Source: Candidatus Saccharibacteria bacterium UBA949
GTDB lineage: Bacteria > Patescibacteriota > Saccharimonadia > Saccharimonadales > Saccharimonadaceae
Length of the DNA stretch: 9,966 nt
Direction of reading: 5' to 3'
Assembly: GCA_002293245.1 (NCBI GenBank)
Contig: DBCV01000006.1
Location: 6,459-16,424, forward strand
Made by a program: the position numbers and the translations under genes. Below are positions 6,115-9,966 of this stretch, in pieces (position 1 is the first letter of the stretch; every line of letters starts with the position of its first letter). The notes under the pieces are model-generated. The model saw nothing but the letters and a program-made list of their open reading frames with translations. It did not search any database and was not told the DNA's origin.

Positions 6115-7227
6115 ATGGAATTGGAAATTAGCCAGAGCATTTTAAGCCGAGCATTAAACATAGCAACAAGAGTGGCAAGTGGCAGGGCAGGATTGCCCAT
6201 CTTGAACAATGTGTTGTTCAAGGCTGAGGCTGACAAGTTAACAATCATTGCCACGAATCTTGAAGTAGCGATCCAGGAACATCTTAAAGCTAAAGTGACC
6301 AAGAGTGGTACGATTACAGTGCCGGCACGCCTTTTGGCGGAGTCGATTGGTACGTTGCCGCGAGGAAGTATTAAGCTAACAGTAGATGGCGCGAAGATTG
6401 GCGTGGAGGCCGAGAACTATAAATCGACAATTCTAGGTTTGGCATCCGATGATTATCCAGAACTACCAGTTTTAGATGAGGGTGCAGCGGTGTCGTTCAC
6501 GGTCAATGTAGCGGAGTTTAAGCAGGCGGTTGCGCAGACTGTGGTGGCTGCTAGTAGCGACACTTCGCGGCCGGTTTTGACTGGAGTATTCTTTAATACT
6601 TTTGAAGATGATTTATATTTGGCGGCAACTGATGGGTATAGGCTTGCGGAAAAGAGATTTATGACAGGCGTAGACGGGAAAGAATTGGAGGCCGTAGTGC
6701 CAACAAGTTCACTGCAAGAGGTTATACGGAGTATTGGTGAGGGCTTAGAGGAAATGACACTATTGTTTGACCAAGACCAAGTGAAATTTCGGTTGGGTGG
6801 GGGCGGCGAAGATGGAGAGATTGAAGTGACGAGTAAGTTGATTGATGGATCGTTTCCGAATTATCGTCAATTGATACCGAAGACTACGGATGTTAATTTG
6901 AAGCTGGATAAAAGTGAATTTTTGCGAATGACTAAGTTGGCGGGATTGTTTGCGCGGGATTCGGGAGGGTCGATAATACTTGAAACGAGTGTGGAGAAAG
7001 GTGTACTGTCGATTGCGTCGGTAGCGTCGGAGCGGGGTGAGAATACTTCGGATTTGAAAACCAAGGTGGACACGGATGGGAAGATAACACTGAACTCACG
7101 TTTTTTGACTGATGGATTAGGTTCGGCGGAGGGCGATGAGGTGGATTTTGGGTTTTCTGGTAAGATGGCGCCAGCGATTCTCCGCGAAGATGGATATAAC
7201 CATATTATTATGCCACTGAAATCCTAG
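6115..7227 (+). CDS. dnaN: DNA polymerase III beta subunit (sliding clamp)
   Basis: The clamp encircles DNA as a dimer and tethers polymerase III and repair proteins. The 370-residue length and pattern are normal: LPILNNVL (27-34), DDYPELP (112-118), RPVLTGV (152-158), ATDGYRLA (171-178), LIDGSFPNYRQLIP (242-255), LNSRFL (326-331) and the C-terminal IIMPLK (364-369), covering the three repeated clamp domains. An upstream in-frame ATG at 6037 would add 26 residues encoded by the DnaA-trio tract; I reject it because MELEISQS is the family N-terminus and AAAGGA (6103-6108) sits six bases before 6115. recF follows after 19 bases, so both are probably cotranscribed. Confidence 0.97.
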   Translation: MELEISQSILSRALNIATRVASGRAGLPILNNVLFKAEADKLTIIATNLEVAIQEHLKAKVTKSGTITVPARLLAESIGTLPRGSIKLTVDGAKIGVEAENYKSTILGLASDDYPELPVLDEGAAVSFTVNVAEFKQAVAQTVVAASSDTSRPVLTGVFFNTFEDDLYLAATDGYRLAEKRFMTGVDGKELEAVVPTSSLQEVIRSIGEGLEEMTLLFDQDQVKFRLGGGGEDGEIEVTSKLIDGSFPNYRQLIPKTTDVNLKLDKSEFLRMTKLAGLFARDSGGSIILETSVEKGVLSIASVASERGENTSDLKTKVDTDGKITLNSRFLTDGLGSAEGDEVDFGFSGKMAPAILREDGYNHIIMPLKS

Positions 7228-7246
7228 GAGTCTAAAACAAAAGGTC

Positions 7247-8281
7247 GTGAGTATAATTCGGAGATTAAGCGTAAATAACTTTCGCTCGCACAGTGAGTAC
7301 GAATTAGTTTTTTCGGGGGCGACTACGTTGATTATTGGTGCTAATGGAAGCGGTAAGACGTCGCTTTTGGAGGCGGCATATATGTTGCTTGCGGGCAAGT
7401 CGTTCAGGAGTGGAGACGATGAAATACTGAAAAATGGGTCAGAGTTTTACCGGGTTGAGATGACCTTCGGCGACAGTCGGAAAGTTGCTGCGGTGTATGA
7501 AATATCTGCAGGTAAAAGAATGTTTACGGTTGACGGGAAGAAAACTTCTAGACTACCTGCGGCAAAAAAGTATCCGGTGGTCTTATTTGAACCTGAAGAT
7601 CTACACCTGGTGCATTCGAGTCCGGCGAAACGGCGAGATTTTTTGGATGGGTTGATTTCGCAGGTTGATCCGGAGTACCACGGAATCGTCCTGAGATATG
7701 GTCGGGCGCTGAGGCAGAGGGGAAATCTACTGAAGGATGAGAACTGTAAGCCGGAAGCAGTGTTTCCATGGGACAAGATCCTAGCTGATTTGGCTGAAAA
7801 AATCGTTGCAGGAAGAGTATCTTTGCTGCAGCAGATAAACAACTTGGTTTCTGAGTTGTATGGACAAATTGCTGGGGTGGATTCGACGATAGAACTGAGT
7901 TATAAAAATTCGCTTGGGCGGGAATACAGGGCAACGCATTTTTTGCGAGAATTGGAAAAAAATTACACCAAAGATAAATTTTTAGGGCGCACTACTGTGG
8001 GGCCGCACCTCGATGATGTGCAGTTTAGGTTTAATGGTGCCTCAATGGTTCTAACAGCTTCGCGGGGAGAGGTACGTTCGGTGATGTTGGCGTTAAAGTT
8101 CATAGAAGCTGGTTTGATCTTTGATTTTACGGGTAAGAAACCCGTAGTGTTGCTCGACGATATTTTTTCGGAGCTAGACGAAACTAGGCAGCGAAGACTT
8201 GTTGATGAGTTCAGGGATAATCAAGTGATTATTACCTCTGTTTCAGCGCCACCGGGTCTAAAACCGGATGTGGAATTGTGA
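7247..8281 (+). CDS. recF: DNA replication and repair protein RecF
   Basis: RecF is an SMC/ABC-type ATPase that helps load RecA at single-strand gaps with RecO and RecR. Walker A is GANGSGKTS (31-39), the family motif SPAKRRDFLD is at 125-134, TVGPHLDD is at 250-257, the ABC signature region SRGEVR is at 272-277 and Walker B VVLLDDIFSELD at 300-311. The N-terminal SIIRRLSVNNFRSH is typical. At 344 residues it is slightly short for RecF (about 360-370), mainly at the C-terminus. The start is GTG. The AAAAGG site is only two bases away and the AGGAG at 7226-7230 is 16 bases away, so initiation may be weak or coupled to dnaN. Confidence 0.95.
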   Translation: MSIIRRLSVNNFRSHSEYELVFSGATTLIIGANGSGKTSLLEAAYMLLAGKSFRSGDDEILKNGSEFYRVEMTFGDSRKVAAVYEISAGKRMFTVDGKKTSRLPAAKKYPVVLFEPEDLHLVHSSPAKRRDFLDGLISQVDPEYHGIVLRYGRALRQRGNLLKDENCKPEAVFPWDKILADLAEKIVAGRVSLLQQINNLVSELYGQIAGVDSTIELSYKNSLGREYRATHFLRELEKNYTKDKFLGRTTVGPHLDDVQFRFNGASMVLTASRGEVRSVMLALKFIEAGLIFDFTGKKPVVLLDDIFSELDETRQRRLVDEFRDNQVIITSVSAPPGLKPDVEL

Positions 8282-8318
8282 CTGGCTAATAATTTACAAC
8301 GAGAGGTAGTTTTGGCTC

Positions 8319-8347
8319 TTGCGTAAAGTCATGAGTTGATGTATGAT
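8319..8347 (+). promoter_or_regulatory. Possible promoter before yidC
   Basis: TTGCGT (8319-8324) and TATGAT (8342-8347, 5 of 6) are separated by 17 bp. If used, transcription would start close to the ATG at 8357 and give a near-leaderless yidC-jag message, and it would exclude the in-frame starts at 8336 and 8339. Cotranscription from dnaN-recF remains possible, as the gap after recF is short. Confidence 0.35.
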
Positions 8348-8356
8348 GGGGTGAGT

Positions 8357-9382
8357 ATGGGATGGTTTGATTTAATTATCGTGCAGCCAGTTTTTAACCT
8401 TTTGCTATTAATATATGGCTTGATTGGTGATTTTGGTGTGGCTATTATTTTATTTACGTTGATTGTAAAATTTGCAATGTGGCCGCTAGCTAAGAAACAG
8501 TTGCGGCAAACAAAGCTAATGCGAAAAATTCAGCCCGAATTGGCGGAAATCAAAAAGAGGTGCAAGGGAAATCGCACACTTGAGAGTATTCAGATGATGG
8601 ATCTGTATAAGCGGAATAATATCAAGCCGTTTTCGTCGATTTTGACTTTGGTAATTCAGTTGCCGATATTTATTACACTCTATAGGGTGGTGACGATGGT
8701 GATGGCAACTGGCGCGGGTGGAGAGAATATGGTTGGAAAATATGCCTACGGTTTTATGAATAATATACCCATGGTGGAAAAATTAATTTCCCAACCGGAT
8801 GGTTTTAAACCGTACTTGTTCGGGTTTGTTGACTTGCAGATTGGGCCATTGATGTTTGGCGTGAATACGCTTTCGGCGATTATTCTATTAGTATTTGTTT
8901 TGACGGCGGCATATATGCAGTACGTGGTTGCCAGGCAGACTATGCCGAGCAAGAAGAATAAGCGTAAATTCCGGGAGATTATGCGCGATGCCGGAGAGGG
9001 TAAAGAAGCCAATCAAGACGAGCTGAATGCTGTAGTCCAAGGGCAAATGAGTAAGTTTATGCCGGTAATGATGCTGCTCATTATGATTAACTTGCCAGGG
9101 GCTGTGATTTTATATTATCTCGTGACAAATATCTTTACTGTGGTGCAGCAGAAGGTGATTCTGGGCAAGAATGAGGAAGATATGGATGCGGCGGCAGACA
9201 GGAAAATTCTAAAAGAGTTGCGAGATGTTGAGGAGGCGCAGGTTATTGAGAAAAAAAGCGACAGGAAAGAATCCTCCGACAAAGTGATGGATAAGGGTAT
9301 GAAAGGCTATAACGTGACGAGAATTTCAGTTGACGACAAGAAAGGCGCTAAGGGTGGTAAATTGAAAAAAAGGAGGAAGTAA
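8357..9382 (+). CDS. yidC: Membrane protein insertase YidC/Oxa1 family
   Basis: YidC inserts and folds inner-membrane proteins, alone or with SecYEG. From the chosen ATG the protein has 341 residues: a first membrane segment around 14-43, a cytoplasmic helical hairpin (about 44-90, MRKIQPELAEIKK), a second segment at 92-116 (IKPFSSILTLVIQLPIFITLY, the family hallmark), a third at about 173-195, and two more between 233 and 267. A long basic loop (196-230) precedes the fourth segment, and the tail (270-341) is rich in Lys, Asp and Glu, consistent with ribosome contact. No lipoprotein signal is seen. The groove arginine of the family is a lysine here (K38). In-frame TTG (8336) and ATG (8339) would add six or seven residues; MGWFDLIIVQP best fits family N-termini, but the start is uncertain. 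Confidence 0.93.
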   Translation: MGWFDLIIVQPVFNLLLLIYGLIGDFGVAIILFTLIVKFAMWPLAKKQLRQTKLMRKIQPELAEIKKRCKGNRTLESIQMMDLYKRNNIKPFSSILTLVIQLPIFITLYRVVTMVMATGAGGENMVGKYAYGFMNNIPMVEKLISQPDGFKPYLFGFVDLQIGPLMFGVNTLSAIILLVFVLTAAYMQYVVARQTMPSKKNKRKFREIMRDAGEGKEANQDELNAVVQGQMSKFMPVMMLLIMINLPGAVILYYLVTNIFTVVQQKVILGKNEEDMDAAADRKILKELRDVEEAQVIEKKSDRKESSDKVMDKGMKGYNVTRISVDDKKGAKGGKLKKRRK

Positions 9383-9841
9383 ATGAGTCAAGAAGAAGCC
9401 ATCCGGTTCGCTGTCAAGTTTTTGGAGGACATAGTGTCCTTTTTTGGTATGAATGTGGCGGTTAAGTCGAGCATCGAAGATGAGGTAATTGAACTTTCGG
9501 TGCCTAGTAGCGAAAATAACGCTTTTTTGATTGGTCGGAATGCTGAGACCCTGCGCAGCTTACAGCAAGTTGTTTCCTTGGCACTAGCTGCCCAGGATGC
9601 TGAAGTGACTAGGGTAAATATCGACGTAGCAGGGTATAAAAAGCAACGAGCCAGCAAAGTTGAGGAGAGGGCAGAGAAGTGGATTCAGAAAGTGCTGGAT
9701 ACTGGGAGGTCGATGACCGTGGAATTGAATGCGGCAGATCGTCGGGTGGTGCATAAGTTGGCGGAGAATTACTTGTCGATAAAAACCTATTCGGTTGGTG
9801 AAGGGCGTGAGCGAAAGCTTGTGATTGAGAAAACCGAGTAA
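9383..9841 (+). CDS. jag: RNA-binding protein KhpB/Jag (KH and R3H domains)
   Basis: Jag/KhpB binds RNA and is linked to cell elongation and division control in Firmicutes; it commonly accompanies yidC. The 152-residue protein has a KH-type domain (about 1-87) with the GRNAETLRSLQ loop at 52-62 and a C-terminal R3H domain with ADRRVVH (117-123, Arg-x3-His) and SVGEGRERKLVI (137-148). The N-terminal Jag-N domain found in longer homologues (about 200 residues or more) is absent. The ATG follows the yidC TAA without any gap, and AGGAGG (9371-9376) inside the yidC end lies six bases before it, so the two genes are clearly coupled. Confidence 0.93.
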   Translation: MSQEEAIRFAVKFLEDIVSFFGMNVAVKSSIEDEVIELSVPSSENNAFLIGRNAETLRSLQQVVSLALAAQDAEVTRVNIDVAGYKKQRASKVEERAEKWIQKVLDTGRSMTVELNAADRRVVHKLAENYLSIKTYSVGEGRERKLVIEKTE

Positions 9842-9861
9842 GCTGAGTAGCAGTAGTTAGA

Positions 9862-9966
9862 TTAGATCTTGCCGTATTTTTTGAGAGTTTTATCTACTAG
9901 CTCGACGACTTGGCGGGGTGTGAACTCGGCTTTGAGAACATAGCCTGCGATGTTTTCGTCCTCGTC
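9862..9966 (-). CDS. Response regulator receiver domain protein, C-terminal part
   Basis: The last 34 codons of a minus-strand gene that enters from the right edge. The readable end is GYVLKAEFTPRQVVELVDKTL followed by KKYGKI. This matches the end of a CheY-like receiver: the G-Y-x-x-K element with the conserved switch lysine after beta-5, then the final amphipathic helix. No output domain follows, so the protein is either a stand-alone receiver or has its other domains at the N-terminus, outside the window. The gene converges on jag with 20 bp between the stops and no terminator hairpin. Identification rests on a short segment. Confidence 0.6.
   Translation of the reverse strand, partial: DEDENIAGYVLKAEFTPRQVVELVDKTLKKYGKI

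Noticed and set aside
5820..6131. Open frame of about 104 codons from ATG 5820 through the dnaA-dnaN spacer, with a GGGAG upstream
   Set aside because: Its content is dictated by DnaA boxes and the CTA tract (a Thr run), it overlaps both dnaA and the dnaN start, and several other frames of the same spacer are equally open, so openness carries no information.

Overview
The window is a bacterial chromosomal replication-origin region. The order rpmH-rnpA (minus strand), then dnaA, dnaN, recF, yidC and jag (plus strand) is the classic origin neighbourhood. Both dnaA-flanking intergenic regions carry clustered DnaA boxes of the type TTTTCCACA. TGA and TAG both act as stop codons, so the standard bacterial code applies. 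The compact, near-gapless layout, the short Jag without its N-terminal domain, the lysine-tailed YidC and the WecB variant with an internal insertion suggest a Patescibacteria (CPR) genome, most likely Saccharibacteria-like. This taxonomic call is an inference from protein style and was not checked by any search.

Layout from left to right: an unrecognised plus-strand gene, open at the window edge, ends in a hairpin terminator (to about 940). Two minus-strand genes follow: a DUF4143-type AAA ATPase (969-2225) and a UDP-GlcNAc 2-epimerase (2317-3657). Next come rnpA and rpmH on the minus strand, coupled by a TAATG overlap. A 242-bp divergent control region holds the rpmH and dnaA promoters, each with a DnaA box embedded in it. 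dnaA (4430-5827) follows, then a 287-bp DnaA-box-rich spacer that ends in a DnaA-trio tract and an AT-rich stretch right at the dnaN start; this is the best candidate for oriC and its unwinding site. Then come dnaN, recF, yidC and jag. The window closes with the last 34 codons of a minus-strand response-regulator-like gene that converges on jag.

The plus-strand block joins replication initiation (DnaA), the sliding clamp (DnaN) and gap repair (RecF) to membrane protein insertion (YidC) and its usual RNA-binding partner (Jag/KhpB). The minus block supplies ribosomal protein L34 and the RNase P protein. In many bacteria rpmH-rnpA-yidC-jag form one run; here yidC-jag lie across the origin and wecB and the ATPase follow rnpA instead. 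Plus-strand G excess persists left of dnaA in the lines counted by hand, so the expected skew switch is not seen in this window. No mobile element, CRISPR array, tRNA or rRNA was recognised, and no clearly new system is evident. The most informative parts are the origin architecture, the DnaA-box-embedded promoters, and family-level deviations in DnaA, YidC and WecB.
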